The translations under genes were made by a program, and so were the position numbers. The notes under the pieces were generated by a model. That model was not told where the DNA came from, ran no database searches, and saw nothing but the letters and a program-made list of their open reading frames with translations. From Pyxidicoccus sp. MSG2 (GTDB taxonomy: Bacteria; Myxococcota; Myxococcia; Myxococcales; Myxococcaceae), in the NCBI RefSeq assembly GCF_026626705.1, contig NZ_JAPNKC010000001.1, positions 1,240,001 through 1,304,000 on the forward strand: a DNA stretch of 64,000 nt, given 5' to 3'. Positions 8,708 through 18,378 of this stretch are shown here, in pieces; within the stretch, counting starts at the first letter, position 1, and each line of letters begins with the position of its first letter.

Positions 8708-9982
8708 CTACTTCCGCAGGCGCGGGAGGCTGGGCGCGCGACTGCGATGCGTCCGGGCGTACTCGATGAGGTTCTTGATGTCGTAGCAGATCTGCCGGAT
8801 GTCGTGGCCCATCGTCAGCTCGATGTGGCTGTTTCCCTTCACCGGCCGCCAGAGGAGGTACTCGCTCTTCGCCGCGCGGTACACGCTCCGGGTGGACTCC
8901 AGCGAGGCGAGCGGGTCCAGGTCCCCGAAGATGATGGCCATGGGCACTTCGATGCGGCCGAAGCCGCGCTTGAAGTCGAAGCCCGTCCGATAGCAGACCA
9001 TTTCGCCGCGGCGAATCCACCGTGCGAACTGCTCCAGCACCTTGCGCGGCTCGCGCTCGCCACCCTCGCGGAGCAGCCAGCGGATGTCCTCCGCGCTCAC
9101 CCGCTCCGGGTTGATGAGCCGGTTCAGCCGGGTGGTCAGTTGCTGGTAGAGGGGCGAGTCCTCCGCCTTGCCGAGCTGCCGCTCCAGGAACTTGAGGACG
9201 AGGTCCACCGGCATCGCGTTGAAGCGAAGCGTCCGCCGCTCCTGGGGCTGCAGCTTGCGGCCCAACCCCGCGTGCAGGGCCCCCACCCCTCGCGCCAGCA
9301 GCCTGCGGCCGGCGCCTTCCACCTTGCCGCTCACGTTCAGCCCGGCGAGCGTCAGGTCAATCATGCCGCCCAGGAGCGGCGTGCCGTGCGCCAGCAGGCG
9401 CAGCAGCATGAAGCCCCGGCCCAGGTCCGCCGGGGAGCCGATGGTCATCAGCCCTTCGAAGTCGTTGTGGATGCCGGCGTAGCCGTAGCCCAGCATGCCG
9501 CCCATCGAGTGGCCGCAGTAGAAGATGCGCTCGCGGCGGGTGATGCGCTTCACCCCGGAGACGGCCGCCGGCAGGTCGTAGAGGAAGTAGCTGTCGATGT
9601 CCCAGCCGTAGTCCAGGTCCGGAGGCAGGGGGCGCTTGAAGCGCTCGGCGCGCTCCCGCTGGAAGGCGATGGAGCTCTTGCCGTGGCCGCGCAGTTCCAG
9701 GATGTGGATGTCCACCCCGAAGAAGAGCAGGTTCTTCACGAACTGGCCGCTCGTCCACGTGTGCCGGTTCTGCGAGAAGCCGTGCACCAGCAGCAGCGGC
9801 TCACCGAACAGCGGCTGCGGGAAGGGCTGCTTCACCGGACGGTAGCGGGTGATGACCAGCGACCAGCCGTCCGCCGTCTCCACGACGTACTTCGTCTTCG
9901 AGTAAAGCGCCCGGAAGTCGACTTCGTCGATGGTGGGGAAGTGCGGCCCTGGGGTCGCGGCTCTCCAGTCCGGCAGGCGCAT
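8708..9982 (-). CDS. alpha/beta-fold hydrolase
   Basis: 424-residue hydrolase of the lipase/esterase superfamily. Visible motifs are the oxyanion-hole HGFSQN (about residue 66), LRGHGKS, the nucleophile elbow GHSMGG (about residue 157), the acid FGDLDPLA and the catalytic-histidine region GNSHIEL near the C-terminus. A helical insertion of about 130 residues separates the nucleophile from the acid, which makes the protein longer than a minimal esterase. No signal peptide is evident, so it is probably cytoplasmic. It follows folC by 39 bases on the same strand, which may be chance cotranscription. Substrate not inferable; a lipid ester or polyester is possible. Confidence 0.82.
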   Translation of the reverse strand: MRLPDWRAATPGPHFPTIDEVDFRALYSKTKYVVETADGWSLVITRYRPVKQPFPQPLFGEPLLLVHGFSQNRHTWTSGQFVKNLLFFGVDIHILELRGHGKSSIAFQRERAERFKRPLPPDLDYGWDIDSYFLYDLPAAVSGVKRITRRERIFYCGHSMGGMLGYGYAGIHNDFEGLMTIGSPADLGRGFMLLRLLAHGTPLLGGMIDLTLAGLNVSGKVEGAGRRLLARGVGALHAGLGRKLQPQERRTLRFNAMPVDLVLKFLERQLGKAEDSPLYQQLTTRLNRLINPERVSAEDIRWLLREGGEREPRKVLEQFARWIRRGEMVCYRTGFDFKRGFGRIEVPMAIIFGDLDPLASLESTRSVYRAAKSEYLLWRPVKGNSHIELTMGHDIRQICYDIKNLIEYARTHRSRAPSLPRLRK

Positions 9983-10021
9983 GCCTTGAATCTACGGCCG
10001 CTGATGCATTGCGCCAAGGTT

Positions 10022-11299
10022 TCAGACCAGGCGGGCCTTCACCATGCCCACCAGGAACAGTGAGCCTGTGCAGAGCACGACGTCCCCCTGCCCTGCCTTC
10101 CGTCGCGCGGCGGCCAGCGCCGAGTCCAGGTCAGACCAGGCGGCCACGTCCGCGCAGAGCGCGCGAGCCTCGTCCACGTAGGCCGCGGGCGCGAGCGAGC
10201 GAGGCGTGTCGAGCGGCGTGAGTTGCACCGAGGCGCACTTCGGGAACAGCGCCCGCATCATCGGTCCCCGGTCCTTGTCCCCCACCACGCCGAACACGAG
10301 GTGGATGCGGCGGTCCGGATACAGCGCGCGCAGCGAGGCGAGGAGCACCTCCACCCCCGCCGGGTTGTGGGCGCCGTCGAGCAGGACGGGCGGCTGCCCG
10401 GCCACCTCCTCCAGGCGCCCCGGCCAGCGCGCCGAGGCCAGCCCCGCCCGCGCCGCCTCCAGGGGAACGGCCACGCCATGCGCGTGGAGGGCTTCCAGGC
10501 AGGCGAGCGCCACCGCGGCGTTCTGCCGCTGGTGGGGGCCGCGCAGGGATACCGCCAGCCCCTCCAGCGACCAGGAGGGCCCCCGGTAGGACAGGGTTCC
10601 ATCCGGGTGCGGCTCGCCCACGAAGTCCCGCCCCTCCACCCACAGGGGGACGCCGAGCGCCCCGGCCTTCCGGGCAATCGCCTCCAGGGCCTCCGGCTCC
10701 TGCCGGGACACGACGCAGGGGATGCCGGGCTTGAGGATGCCGGCCTTCTCCCCGGCGATGGCCCCGAGCGTGTGGCCCAGGTACTCCATGTGGTCGAAGG
10801 ACACGGGCGTAATCGCCGTCACCACGGGGCTGGCGGCGGTGGTGGCATCCAGCCGGCCGCCGAGGCCCGTCTCCAGCACGGCCACGTCCACGCCCACCCG
10901 GGCGAAGTGCCAGAGGGCCACCACGGTGCCGAACTCGAAGTACGTCATCGGCTCGGTGACGGCGGACGGGTAGCGCTCCAGCACCTCGAGGATGGCGCGG
11001 CCGAAGTCCTCGTCGGAGATGTCCTCTCCGTCCACGCGGATGCGCTCGTTGATGCGCACCAGGTGGGGCGACGTGTAGAGCCCCACATGGTGCCCGGCGG
11101 CCTGGAGCGCGGCGGCGGTGAAGGCGCAGGTGCTGCCCTTGCCGTTGGTGCCCGCCACGTGCAGCGCCGGGTAGCGCTGCTCCGGGTGGCCCAGCGCCTC
11201 CAGGGCCTCGCGCACGCGCTCCAGCCCCAGCTTGATGCCGGAGGGGTTGAGCCTCGTGAAGAAGGCCAGCGCCTCCTGTGGCGTCCGCGGGGCGCTCAT
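10022..11299 (-). CDS. folC: bifunctional folylpolyglutamate/dihydrofolate synthase
   Basis: 425 residues, the normal FolC length. It adds glutamate to dihydropteroate and to reduced folates using ATP, in the cytoplasm. The P-loop GTNGKGST (about residue 50), the YTSPHL segment, the SFDHMEYLGHTL loop and GEKAGILKPG, which carries the usually carbamylated lysine, are all present. The C-terminal ligase domain contains LLDGAHNPAG. It starts 24 bases after the stop of accD. The accD-folC pairing is known from E. coli and other proteobacteria and supports both assignments. Confidence 0.95.
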   Translation of the reverse strand: MSAPRTPQEALAFFTRLNPSGIKLGLERVREALEALGHPEQRYPALHVAGTNGKGSTCAFTAAALQAAGHHVGLYTSPHLVRINERIRVDGEDISDEDFGRAILEVLERYPSAVTEPMTYFEFGTVVALWHFARVGVDVAVLETGLGGRLDATTAASPVVTAITPVSFDHMEYLGHTLGAIAGEKAGILKPGIPCVVSRQEPEALEAIARKAGALGVPLWVEGRDFVGEPHPDGTLSYRGPSWSLEGLAVSLRGPHQRQNAAVALACLEALHAHGVAVPLEAARAGLASARWPGRLEEVAGQPPVLLDGAHNPAGVEVLLASLRALYPDRRIHLVFGVVGDKDRGPMMRALFPKCASVQLTPLDTPRSLAPAAYVDEARALCADVAAWSDLDSALAAARRKAGQGDVVLCTGSLFLVGMVKARLV

Positions 11300-11323
11300 G
11301 CCGGTGGAAGCCCTCCAGCGCGC

Positions 11324-12181
11324 TCAGCCCAGCAGGCCGAGAATCGTCCCCAGCTTCGTGCGCAGGTCCTTGCGGTGGACGATGCTGTCGATCATCCCGT
11401 GCTCCAGCAGGAACTCCGAGCGCTGGAAGCCCTCGGGCAGCTTCTGGCGGATGGTCTGCTCAATCACGCGCGGGCCGGCGAAGCCGATGAGGGCCTTGGG
11501 CTCGGCGAGCATGACGTCGCCCAGCCACGAGAAGGACGCGGCGACGCCGCCGGTGGTGGGGTTGAGCAGCACGGAGACGTAGGGCCGCGTGCCGGTGCGG
11601 AAGCGCGCAATGGCCGCGGACGTCTTCGCCATCTGCATGAGGGAGAAGATGCCCTCCTGCATGCGCGCGCCGCCGGACGCGGAGAAGATGATGGCGGAGC
11701 ACTTCAGCTCGTGCGCCCGCTCGAAGACGCGCGCCACCTTCTCGCCCACCACCGAGCCCATGGAGCCGCCCATGAACTCGAAGACGAAGCAGCCCACGGA
11801 GACCTGGTGGCCTTCGATGCGGCCCATGCCGGAGACGAAGGCATCCGGCTCACCCAGGCTCTTGCGCGTGGACTTGATGCGGTCCTTGTACTTCTTCGAG
11901 TCGCTGAACCCGAGCGGGTCCTGCGGCTCCAGCTCCTTGTCGAACTCCTCGAAGCTGTCCGGATCCAGCAGCGCGGCCAGACGGGCGCGGGCCGGCCAGT
12001 AGTGGTGGTGCTCGCAGTGCGGGCACACCATCCAGTTCTTCTCCAGGTCCTGCCGATAGAGGATTTCGTCGCAGGTCTCGCACTTCGCCCACAGCCCTTC
12101 CATGCGGGACGGGCGGGACTCGGTTGGCTGCTCGGCTTCGGAGGGGGTGGAGATGCGGGGCTTCTTGGAGAACCAGGCCAT
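11324..12181 (-). CDS. accD: acetyl-CoA carboxylase carboxyltransferase subunit beta
   Basis: 285-residue beta subunit of the carboxyltransferase, which transfers carboxyl from biotin to acetyl-CoA to make malonyl-CoA for fatty-acid synthesis. The N-terminal zinc ribbon (CETC then CPHC, about residues 34-58) marks the bacterial AccD type. The crotonase-like body includes the SASGGARMQEG oxyanion region and the PTTGGVAASF segment. The alpha subunit is not in the window. An inverted repeat AGGCGGG/CCCGCCT lies directly before the start codon, leaving no obvious Shine-Dalgarno. It is followed by folC and preceded by the cAMP phosphodiesterase gene, 68 bases away. Confidence 0.95.
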   Translation of the reverse strand: MAWFSKKPRISTPSEAEQPTESRPSRMEGLWAKCETCDEILYRQDLEKNWMVCPHCEHHHYWPARARLAALLDPDSFEEFDKELEPQDPLGFSDSKKYKDRIKSTRKSLGEPDAFVSGMGRIEGHQVSVGCFVFEFMGGSMGSVVGEKVARVFERAHELKCSAIIFSASGGARMQEGIFSLMQMAKTSAAIARFRTGTRPYVSVLLNPTTGGVAASFSWLGDVMLAEPKALIGFAGPRVIEQTIRQKLPEGFQRSEFLLEHGMIDSIVHRKDLRTKLGTILGLLG

Positions 12182-12185
12182 GACG

Positions 12186-12205
12186 AGGCGGGGTTAATCC
12201 CGCCT
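12186..12205 (-). promoter_or_regulatory. inverted repeat in the accD leader
   Basis: A perfect 7-base stem AGGCGGG/CCCGCCT with a 6-base loop ends 5 bases before the accD start. It could be the end of the phosphodiesterase transcript or a hairpin masking the accD initiation region. There is no run of T after it in either direction. Confidence 0.4.
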
Positions 12206-12249
12206 GCCCCCAGCCGTCAACCGTTCCGTGTAGCGCGGCGCGTTGCGAG

Positions 12250-13005
12250 CTACAGCTCGAAGGTGTCACCGAGCTCGAGCACGTCCACCGGCAGCGGCGC
12301 CAGCTCCTTCTTGAGCTGCGCCACGAAGGCCGGCTTGAGGTGGTAGAGCATCACCGAGGCCCCGTTGCGGCGGAACTTCTTCAGCTCCAGCTCCAGCGTG
12401 TGGGGCGTCAGGTGGCCGGAGATGTCCGCGAGCGACTGGAGCTTGTTGGGGAACGAGGTCTCCAGCAGCAACGCCTTGAGGTTCTCCGTCTCGTTGAGCG
12501 CCTTCCAGAGCTTGTCGGTGGGCCCGGTGTCGCCGCTCATGGCGAGGGTGGTCTTCCCGTTGGAGATGATGAAGCCGCAGGACTCCACCGGGTGGCTCAC
12601 CGGCACGCTGCGCACTTTGTAGGGGCCCACCTGGAAGGTGCTGCCCGCGCGGAAGGGCTTGATCTGGAGGACGGGGTTGGCGCGCGTGGGGATGCGCGTG
12701 AAGTCCGGCCACAGCGCGTTGTTGAACATGTTGTCGCGCAGCGCCTTGGTGCACTCGCGCGACGCGTGGATGGTGACCGGCTTTTCCCTGCGGCCGATGA
12801 CCAGGTCCGCCATCAGCGGCAGGTCCTTCACGTGGTCGAAGTGGCTATGGCCCACGAGGATGTGGTCCACGCGGCACAGCTCCTCGAGCGTGAGCGAGCC
12901 CGTCAGCGCACCCGCGTCGAGCGCGAGCACGTCATCGACGAGGAAGCACGTGCTCTTGCACGTGGGAAGCTCGCCGCCGTGGCACCCGAGGACTCGCAGC
13001 TTCAC
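12250..13005 (-). CDS. class II 3',5'-cyclic nucleotide phosphodiesterase (MBL fold)
   Basis: 251-residue metallo-beta-lactamase-fold enzyme of the PDE1/class II cNMP phosphodiesterase type, which hydrolyses cAMP or cGMP to the 5' monophosphate. The di-metal motif HSHFDHVKDLP (HxHxDH, about residue 53) is diagnostic of this class; further ligands are in VSHPVESCGF, MSGDTGPTD and SGHLTP. The length fits family members. The GTG start has GGAG 9 bases upstream and lies one base after the stop of the Crp-like gene, so the two are cotranscribed. Together with the CHASE2 adenylate cyclase gene just upstream this gives cAMP synthesis, binding and removal in one cluster. Cyclic AMP as substrate is inferred from that context. 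Confidence 0.85.
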   Translation of the reverse strand: MKLRVLGCHGGELPTCKSTCFLVDDVLALDAGALTGSLTLEELCRVDHILVGHSHFDHVKDLPLMADLVIGRREKPVTIHASRECTKALRDNMFNNALWPDFTRIPTRANPVLQIKPFRAGSTFQVGPYKVRSVPVSHPVESCGFIISNGKTTLAMSGDTGPTDKLWKALNETENLKALLLETSFPNKLQSLADISGHLTPHTLELELKKFRRNGASVMLYHLKPAFVAQLKKELAPLPVDVLELGDTFEL

Positions 13006-13006
13006 G

Positions 13007-13657
13007 CTAGAGGTCTCCGAACTTCCACTTCATCTCCAGGTATTGGAGATAGTCGTGGAGTCTGGCCGTGTCATACACGGTCAGTCTGTCAGGGCCGCGC
13101 TCGATGAGCCCGGCCCGCTCCAGCTTGTCCAACATGCTTCGCACCGCGGGCTCCCCCACGCCGAGCTGCCGGGGCATCTCGCGCACCATGAAGTCGATCT
13201 CCACGCCCTCGTCCGTGGGGCGGCCGCGCGTCAGGGCGGCCTGGAGGATCTGGTGCACGACGCGGCTGGCGGGGTCGTGGTGGAGCAGGTTCTCGATCTG
13301 CGCGTCGGCCTCGGAGAGGCGCTCGGCCAGCTTCTTGATCATCCGGACGGCGATTTCGGCGTTGCCGCGGATCATCCCCTCGAACGTCTTGGGGTCGATG
13401 ACCAGCAGGCGCGCGTCGTCCTGGACCATGGCGGACGCGTTGCGGGGCTTGTTGGAGATGATGGCCATCTCCCCGAAGAACTCGCCGGGGCCGAGCACCG
13501 CGAGGACCTTCTCCACGTCGCGCACGCGCTTGGAGATGGACACCCTGCCCGCCTGGATGACGTACATTTCCTTCCCGGTCTCTCCCTCGCGGAAGAGCTC
13601 GGTACCTTTGGGGAATTCCTTCCCGAAGCGTTGAAAGAGTGTTTCCTCGGCGCCCAT
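13007..13657 (-). CDS. Crp/Fnr-family cyclic-nucleotide-binding regulator
   Basis: 216-residue regulator. About residues 5-125 are a cNMP-binding domain with the phosphate-binding cassette FGEMAIISNKPRNASA, which keeps the E and R that contact the cyclic phosphate and ribose. About residues 145-212 form the winged HTH, with a recognition helix in the QLGVGEPAVRSMLDKLERAGLI segment. The ATG at 13657 is chosen; an in-frame TTG 15 bases upstream is an alternative. The position between an adenylate cyclase and a cAMP phosphodiesterase makes cAMP the likely ligand. No palindromic Crp-type site is obvious nearby. The DNA targets are unknown. Confidence 0.88.
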   Translation of the reverse strand: MGAEETLFQRFGKEFPKGTELFREGETGKEMYVIQAGRVSISKRVRDVEKVLAVLGPGEFFGEMAIISNKPRNASAMVQDDARLLVIDPKTFEGMIRGNAEIAVRMIKKLAERLSEADAQIENLLHHDPASRVVHQILQAALTRGRPTDEGVEIDFMVREMPRQLGVGEPAVRSMLDKLERAGLIERGPDRLTVYDTARLHDYLQYLEMKWKFGDL

Positions 13658-13736
13658 CCTGCGAGGAGTCAATCAGCCCCCACCCCCCCGGTCAAATATC
13701 CTTGCTGTGAGCCGCGTGTGGGACAGCGCGTACGAC

Positions 13737-16115
13737 CTATTTGGTCGTGGCGGTGAAGACGCCGTCCCAGTCCGGTCCCGGGGGCAGCATGCGGTAGGCG
13801 GCGGCGGCCTCCGCGTAGCGCAGCGAGGGAACATCTTCCGGCCAGAGCTCGAGCGTGCGGCGGAAGAGGACCTGCGCGGTCTCCCAGTCGCGCGCGATGA
13901 AGCGGTCCACCCCTTCTTCGAAGAGCCGGATGGCCTCCGCGTCCGTGCCGGTAGCGCGGCCCATGGCGCGCAATTCGTAGATGGCGCCGGGCTCCTGTTT
14001 GCCCTTCACGCGCACGGCGCCGAGGCGGCGGGCGATGACGTGCTCCTTCACCTGGAGGTACGTGCCCTCGGAGACGAGGACGCGGGTGCCGTACTCCTTG
14101 TTGAGCCCCTCCAGTCGCGAGGCGAGATTCACCGCGTCGCCCATGACGGTGTAGTTGAAGCGCGACTCGGTGCCCATGTGGCCCACGTTCATCGGGCCGG
14201 TGTTGATGCCCACGCCGATGTCGACCTCGGGCAGGCCCTCGGCGCGCCAGCGGACCTTGAGCGCCTGGAGTTTGTCGAGGAAGCCCAGCGCCGCGCGGCA
14301 GGCGCGCAGCGCGTGGTCCGGCTGGTCCACCGGCGCGCCCCAGAAGCACATGATGGCGTCACCGATGTACTTGTCGAGCGTGCCCCCGTGCGCGAACACC
14401 ACGCCCGTCATCGGCGTGAGGTACTGGTTGATGAAGGTGACCAGCCCCTCGGGGGACATGCGCTCGGACAGCGAGGTGAAGCCTCGGATGTCGGAGAAGA
14501 GGACGGTGAGCTCCTTGCGCTCACCGCCCAGCTTGAGGCGCTCGGGGTGCTCCAGCACCTGCTCCATGACGCTGGCGTCCAGGTAGTGCTGGAAGGTGTG
14601 GCGCAGGCGCCCCTTCTCCTGGTCCACGGTGCGGTAGCCCAGGAAGAGCACGCCGAACGCGGACGTGAAGAGCGACAGCATGGGCACCACGGTGGCCACC
14701 TGGATGCCCCGGACGAAGAGGACCTGGTCCACGGTGAGCCACGCGGCGGCCAATAGCGCCACCGTGCCCAGCTTCCACGTGTAGCGCACGCGAGGCAGCA
14801 GCCGGGCCAGCAGCACCGCCGTGCCCACCATGAAGAGCAGCTCCAGGCTGATGAGCCCCTCGGGCCTCGTGAGGTAGTCCTCGGAGAGGATGTTGGAGAG
14901 GAACGCGGCGTGGGCGTAGACGCCGGGCTCGAACTCCTTGAAGGGCGTGACGCGCTGGTCGTAGTTGCCCAGCAGGGTGATGCCCACCAGCACCGCCCTG
15001 CCCTCCACGCGCGCCTTCAGGTCCTCGGACTTGAACTTCTCCTTCAGCACGTCCGCGATGCTCAGCCGGTCGAAGGCGCTGCCGGGGCCGGGGTAGTTGA
15101 TGAGCGTGAAGGGCTCCGCCAGGGGAATGGGCACGAAGCGCTGCACGCCCCCGGCCGAGCGCAGGCGGGCCCCGGAGAGGTGGCCCGAGTCCGGGTCGAA
15201 CACCGGCTCCACCTCCGCATTCAGCGCCGCCGCCGCGGTCTGCACGCTGAGGGACGGCAGGAAGCCACCGGGGCCCTCCAGCTTCGCGAAGACGGGCAGC
15301 CGGCGGAGGATGCCGTCCGGGTCCATGGCCGCGCTGAAGTGGCCGAGCCGCCGGCTGGCCCGGGCCAGCTCCGACAGCGGGAGCTGGGCGGAGTAGTTGC
15401 GCCAGCCGGGCACGTTGGCGGGCTTCACCTCGAAGAAGGCGCCGGGCGCGGTCCCGGGGAAGCGGCGCAGGAGGTGGGGCTCCAGCAGCGCGGCCCACTC
15501 GGCCTCGCGGGGGGCGAACTGCTTCTGCTCCTTGTCGGTGTAGACCATGACGCCCTGGACCACGCCGGGAGAGCCGGCGAGGACGGCGGCCAGGGACTCG
15601 TCGCGAGAGGACGCGGCCCGGGCGGACAGCTCGGCCCGGTAGCCCTCGAGCGCGGGGGCCAGCTGCGGCGACTCCGCCAGGGTGCGGTCGAGGGCGCCCA
15701 GGGCCTCTGCCCACACGCGGGTGTCCTCCTCGCGGGCCTCGTCGGTGAAGATGATGTCCAGGCCCACGGCGGCGGCGCCCGCCTGCTGGAGCCGGGCCAC
15801 GGCGAGCGCCACGGTGTCCCGGGGCCACGGCCAACGCCCGTGGGCCTGGGCGCTCTTCTCGTCCACCTCCACCACGAGCACCCTGGAATTGGGGGCGCGT
15901 GTGCCCCGCAGGAGGAACTGGAGGTCGGTGGCCTTGCCCTCCAGCAAGTGGATGCCCCGGATGAGCAGCGGGGCGTCTTCTTCACTTCCCGCCACGAGCC
16001 CCACGACGGGCGTGCGTTCCACCCACACGTGGAGGGCGCAGGAGGCGGCGGCGAGCGCCAGGGCGAGCAGCTCGAAGCGGCGGCGCGAGAGGAAGGAGGT
16101 CATCCCGGAGGGCAT
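13737..16115 (-). CDS. CHASE2-domain membrane adenylate cyclase (class III)
   Basis: 792-residue membrane sensor-cyclase. TM1 is near residues 10-30, a periplasmic CHASE2 sensor domain follows to about 400, then three membrane helices at about 422-492. The class III cyclase domain covers about 530-710. It has both metal aspartates (FSDIRGF and [10 protein letters not shown]), the adenine-selecting Lys in GTLDKYIGD with its Asp partner in TVMGDAVN, and the transition-state Asn/Arg in NLASRLEG, so ATP rather than GTP is the expected substrate. A C-terminal helical TPR-like tail follows. Start codon uncertain (16115 or 16103). It is transcribed toward the Crp-like and phosphodiesterase genes. 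The signal sensed is unknown. The divergent purM starts 72 bases away. Confidence 0.9.
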   Translation of the reverse strand: MPSGMTSFLSRRRFELLALALAAASCALHVWVERTPVVGLVAGSEEDAPLLIRGIHLLEGKATDLQFLLRGTRAPNSRVLVVEVDEKSAQAHGRWPWPRDTVALAVARLQQAGAAAVGLDIIFTDEAREEDTRVWAEALGALDRTLAESPQLAPALEGYRAELSARAASSRDESLAAVLAGSPGVVQGVMVYTDKEQKQFAPREAEWAALLEPHLLRRFPGTAPGAFFEVKPANVPGWRNYSAQLPLSELARASRRLGHFSAAMDPDGILRRLPVFAKLEGPGGFLPSLSVQTAAAALNAEVEPVFDPDSGHLSGARLRSAGGVQRFVPIPLAEPFTLINYPGPGSAFDRLSIADVLKEKFKSEDLKARVEGRAVLVGITLLGNYDQRVTPFKEFEPGVYAHAAFLSNILSEDYLTRPEGLISLELLFMVGTAVLLARLLPRVRYTWKLGTVALLAAAWLTVDQVLFVRGIQVATVVPMLSLFTSAFGVLFLGYRTVDQEKGRLRHTFQHYLDASVMEQVLEHPERLKLGGERKELTVLFSDIRGFTSLSERMSPEGLVTFINQYLTPMTGVVFAHGGTLDKYIGDAIMCFWGAPVDQPDHALRACRAALGFLDKLQALKVRWRAEGLPEVDIGVGINTGPMNVGHMGTESRFNYTVMGDAVNLASRLEGLNKEYGTRVLVSEGTYLQVKEHVIARRLGAVRVKGKQEPGAIYELRAMGRATGTDAEAIRLFEEGVDRFIARDWETAQVLFRRTLELWPEDVPSLRYAEAAAAYRMLPPGPDWDGVFTATTK

Positions 16116-16187
16116 CGTAGCCGCAAAGACGACACCCCCGCTTCGAGGCCCGAGACACCAGCGCTCCGGCCGGGTAGAAGGCCGCCC

Positions 16188-17225
16188 GTGGGAACGACCT
16201 ACAAGCAGTCCGGAGTGGACATCGAGGCCGGCGACGCGTTCGTCGAGCGAATCAAACCCCATGCCGCGCGCACCATGCGCCCCGAGGTGTTGGCCGGGGT
16301 GGGTGGCTTCGGTGGCCTGTTCGCCCTGCCACCGGGCAAGTACAAGGAACCGGTGCTGGTGGCCGGCACGGACGGGGTGGGCACCAAGCTGAAGGTGGCC
16401 TTCGCCGCGGGGCGCCACGGCACGGTGGGCATCGACCTCGTCGCCATGTCGGTGAACGACATCCTCACCTGCGGCGCCGAGCCCCTGTTCTTCCTCGACT
16501 ACTTCGCCACCGGCCGCCTGGAGGTGGACGCGGCCGCCGAGGTGGTGAAGGGCATCGCCCTGGGCTGCGAGCAGGCCGGGTGCGCGCTGCTGGGTGGCGA
16601 GACGGCGGAGATGCCGGGCTTCTACGCGCGGGGCGAGTACGACCTGGCGGGCTTCTGCGTGGGCGTGGTGGAGCGCTCGGCCATCATCGACGGCAAGAGC
16701 GTGAAGCCCGGTGACGCACTCATCGGCCTCACCTCCTCCGGCCTGCACAGCAACGGCTACTCGCTGGCGCGCAAGGTGCTGCTGGACGACGCGAAGCTGT
16801 CGCTGGACTCGACGCCCGAGGGACTCGACAGGCCGCTCGGCGACGCGCTGCTGGAGCCCACGCGCATCTACGTGAAGGACGCGCTGGCGCTGTGCCAGGC
16901 GGTGAAGGTGAAGGGCATGGCCCACATCACCGGCAGCGGCATTCCAGGCAACCTGCCCCGGTGCATGCCGGACGGCACGCGCGCGGTGCTGAGCGAGAAG
17001 GCGTGGACGAAGCCGCCCATCTTCGACCTCATCGCGAAGCGCGGAGGCGTGGCCCGGGACGAGATGTTCAACACGTTCAACATGGGCCTGGGCCTCATCG
17101 TCGTGGTGGCGAAGGAGGACGTGGCGCAGGCGCTGAGCGTGCTGAAGGCGCGCGGCGTGGAGGCCACCGAGGTGGGCCGCATTGAGGCCGGTGAGGGCGA
17201 GGCCACGGCGGTCATCGAGCCATGA
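16188..17225 (+). CDS. purM: phosphoribosylformylglycinamidine cyclo-ligase (AIR synthetase)
   Basis: 345 residues, matching the standard PurM length when the GTG at 16188 is used; AGAAGG stands 6 bases before it. PurM closes FGAM to aminoimidazole ribotide with ATP in purine synthesis. Motifs visible are the N-terminal [12 protein letters not shown], the conserved GTDGVGTKL loop, [20 protein letters not shown], the [16 protein letters not shown] segment and GLIVVV near the C-terminus. The frame is open far upstream but that part is antisense to the cyclase gene. The stop overlaps purN by ATGA, so the two are coupled. Confidence 0.96.
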   Translation: MGTTYKQSGVDIEAGDAFVERIKPHAARTMRPEVLAGVGGFGGLFALPPGKYKEPVLVAGTDGVGTKLKVAFAAGRHGTVGIDLVAMSVNDILTCGAEPLFFLDYFATGRLEVDAAAEVVKGIALGCEQAGCALLGGETAEMPGFYARGEYDLAGFCVGVVERSAIIDGKSVKPGDALIGLTSSGLHSNGYSLARKVLLDDAKLSLDSTPEGLDRPLGDALLEPTRIYVKDALALCQAVKVKGMAHITGSGIPGNLPRCMPDGTRAVLSEKAWTKPPIFDLIAKRGGVARDEMFNTFNMGLGLIVVVAKEDVAQALSVLKARGVEATEVGRIEAGEGEATAVIEP

Positions 17226-17887
17226 GCGCCACGCGGGCGCGGCTGGGAATCCTCGTCAGCGGCAGCGGGAGCAACCTGCAGGCGTTGCTGGACGCATGCG
17301 CGCAGGACGGCTTCCCGGCCGAGGTCGCCTGCGTGGTGTCCAACGTGCCCACGGCCTTCGCGCTGGAGCGGGCGCGCAAGGCCGGCGTGCCCGCGGTGGT
17401 GGTGGACCACAAGGCGCACGCATCGAAGGCGGACTTCGAGAAGGCGCTGCTCGCGGCGCTGCGAGAGGCGGGCGTGGAGTGGGTGTGCCTGGCGGGGTTC
17501 ATGCGCCTCTTGAGCGCGGACTTCCTGGGGCACTACGCGGGGCGGGTGCTGAACATCCACCCTTCCCTGCTCCCGTCCTTCCCCGGGCTGCATGCGCAGC
17601 GGCAGGCGCTGGAGCGCGGGGTGAAGGTCGCCGGCTGCACCGTGCACTTCGTGGACGCGGGCACGGACACGGGCCCCATCATCGCGCAGGCCGCGGTGCC
17701 GGTGCTTCCGGACGATGACGAGAAGAGCCTGAGCGCGCGCATCCTCACCGAGGAGCACCGGCTCTACCCGCTGGCCGTGCGGCTGGCGGTGACGGGCAAG
17801 GTGGCGCTGGACGGGGCGCGCACCCGCGTGGACGCCCAGGTCACGGTGGGTGAGTCGTCCCTGCGCAGCCCGGGAGCGTCACGGTGA
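17222..17887 (+). CDS. purN: phosphoribosylglycinamide formyltransferase
   Basis: 221-residue GAR transformylase using 10-formyl-tetrahydrofolate. Seen are the N-terminal phosphate-binding [10 protein letters not shown], the catalytic triad region [12 protein letters not shown] (Asn and His) and the Asp in DTGPIIAQA. It is slightly longer than E. coli PurN (212) through a C-terminal tail. The start overlaps the purM stop (ATGA) and its own stop overlaps the DUF523 start (GTGA), giving a three-gene coupled operon. Its cofactor ties it functionally to folate metabolism, and folC is in the same window. Confidence 0.96.
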   Translation: MSATRARLGILVSGSGSNLQALLDACAQDGFPAEVACVVSNVPTAFALERARKAGVPAVVVDHKAHASKADFEKALLAALREAGVEWVCLAGFMRLLSADFLGHYAGRVLNIHPSLLPSFPGLHAQRQALERGVKVAGCTVHFVDAGTDTGPIIAQAAVPVLPDDDEKSLSARILTEEHRLYPLAVRLAVTGKVALDGARTRVDAQVTVGESSLRSPGASR

Positions 17888-18378
17888 CAACGGAAGCGGT
17901 GTCGCGTGAGGAACGCGTCGCCGCGCTGCGCGAGGCCCGCGTGGTGCTGGTGAGCGCGTGCCTGATTGGCGAGGCGTGCCGCTTCGACGGCCGCTCCAAG
18001 CGCTCCGAGCGGGTGCTGGAGGCCCTGGAGGGCAAGGAAGTCGTCCCTGTGTGTCCGGAGGTGGGCGGAGGGATGCCGATACCACGTGCCCCCGTGGAAT
18101 TGAGCGGCGGCACGGGCGTGGACGTCTGGGCGGGCCGGGCGCGGGCGCTGGAGCGCGAGGCCGGCGTGGACCGGACGGACGCCTTCCTGCGCGGCGCGCG
18201 GCTGGCGCTGGAGGCGGCACGGAAGTTCGGCGCGACGGTGGCCCTGCTGAAGGAGAAGAGCCCTTCGTGCGGAACCCAACGCGTGTACGAGGCCGGAGTG
18301 CTGCGGCCCGGTGAAGGCATCACCGCCGCGCTGCTGCGCGCTGAAGGAATGACCGTCCTCAGCGACGAGGACCTCTGA
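17884..18378 (+). CDS. DUF523 family protein
   Basis: 164-residue protein of the DUF523 family. Typical family motifs are visible: SACLIGEACRFDG (about residues 25-37), VPVCPEVGGGMPIPRAPVE (about 55-73) and LLKEKSPSCG (about 119-128). The conserved cysteines suggest a metal or redox centre, but no activity is established for the family that I can cite. The GTG start overlaps the purN stop by four bases, so it is translated from the purine operon. A link to purine or thiol metabolism is only contextual. Confidence 0.85.
   Translation: MTTEAVSREERVAALREARVVLVSACLIGEACRFDGRSKRSERVLEALEGKEVVPVCPEVGGGMPIPRAPVELSGGTGVDVWAGRARALEREAGVDRTDAFLRGARLALEAARKFGATVALLKEKSPSCGTQRVYEAGVLRPGEGITAALLRAEGMTVLSDEDL

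Noticed and set aside
5089-8769. Open frame of over 1200 codons on the plus strand, opposite lptD and the AMIN gene
   Set aside because: GC-rich third positions open antisense frames. The translation is low-complexity Arg/Gly/His/Leu without domains, and the minus strand has recognised proteins.
12182-12249. Riboswitch or T-box considered for the accD leader
   Set aside because: Only 68 bases and one simple hairpin; no recognised aptamer motif.
14910-16187. Extension of the purM frame upstream of 16188
   Set aside because: Antisense to the CHASE2 cyclase; PurM length and the AGAAGG site support the GTG at 16188.
16116-16925. Extension of the adenylate cyclase frame upstream of 16115
   Set aside because: It is antisense to purM, whose protein is fully conserved; the sensible cyclase start is next to its signal-anchor helix.
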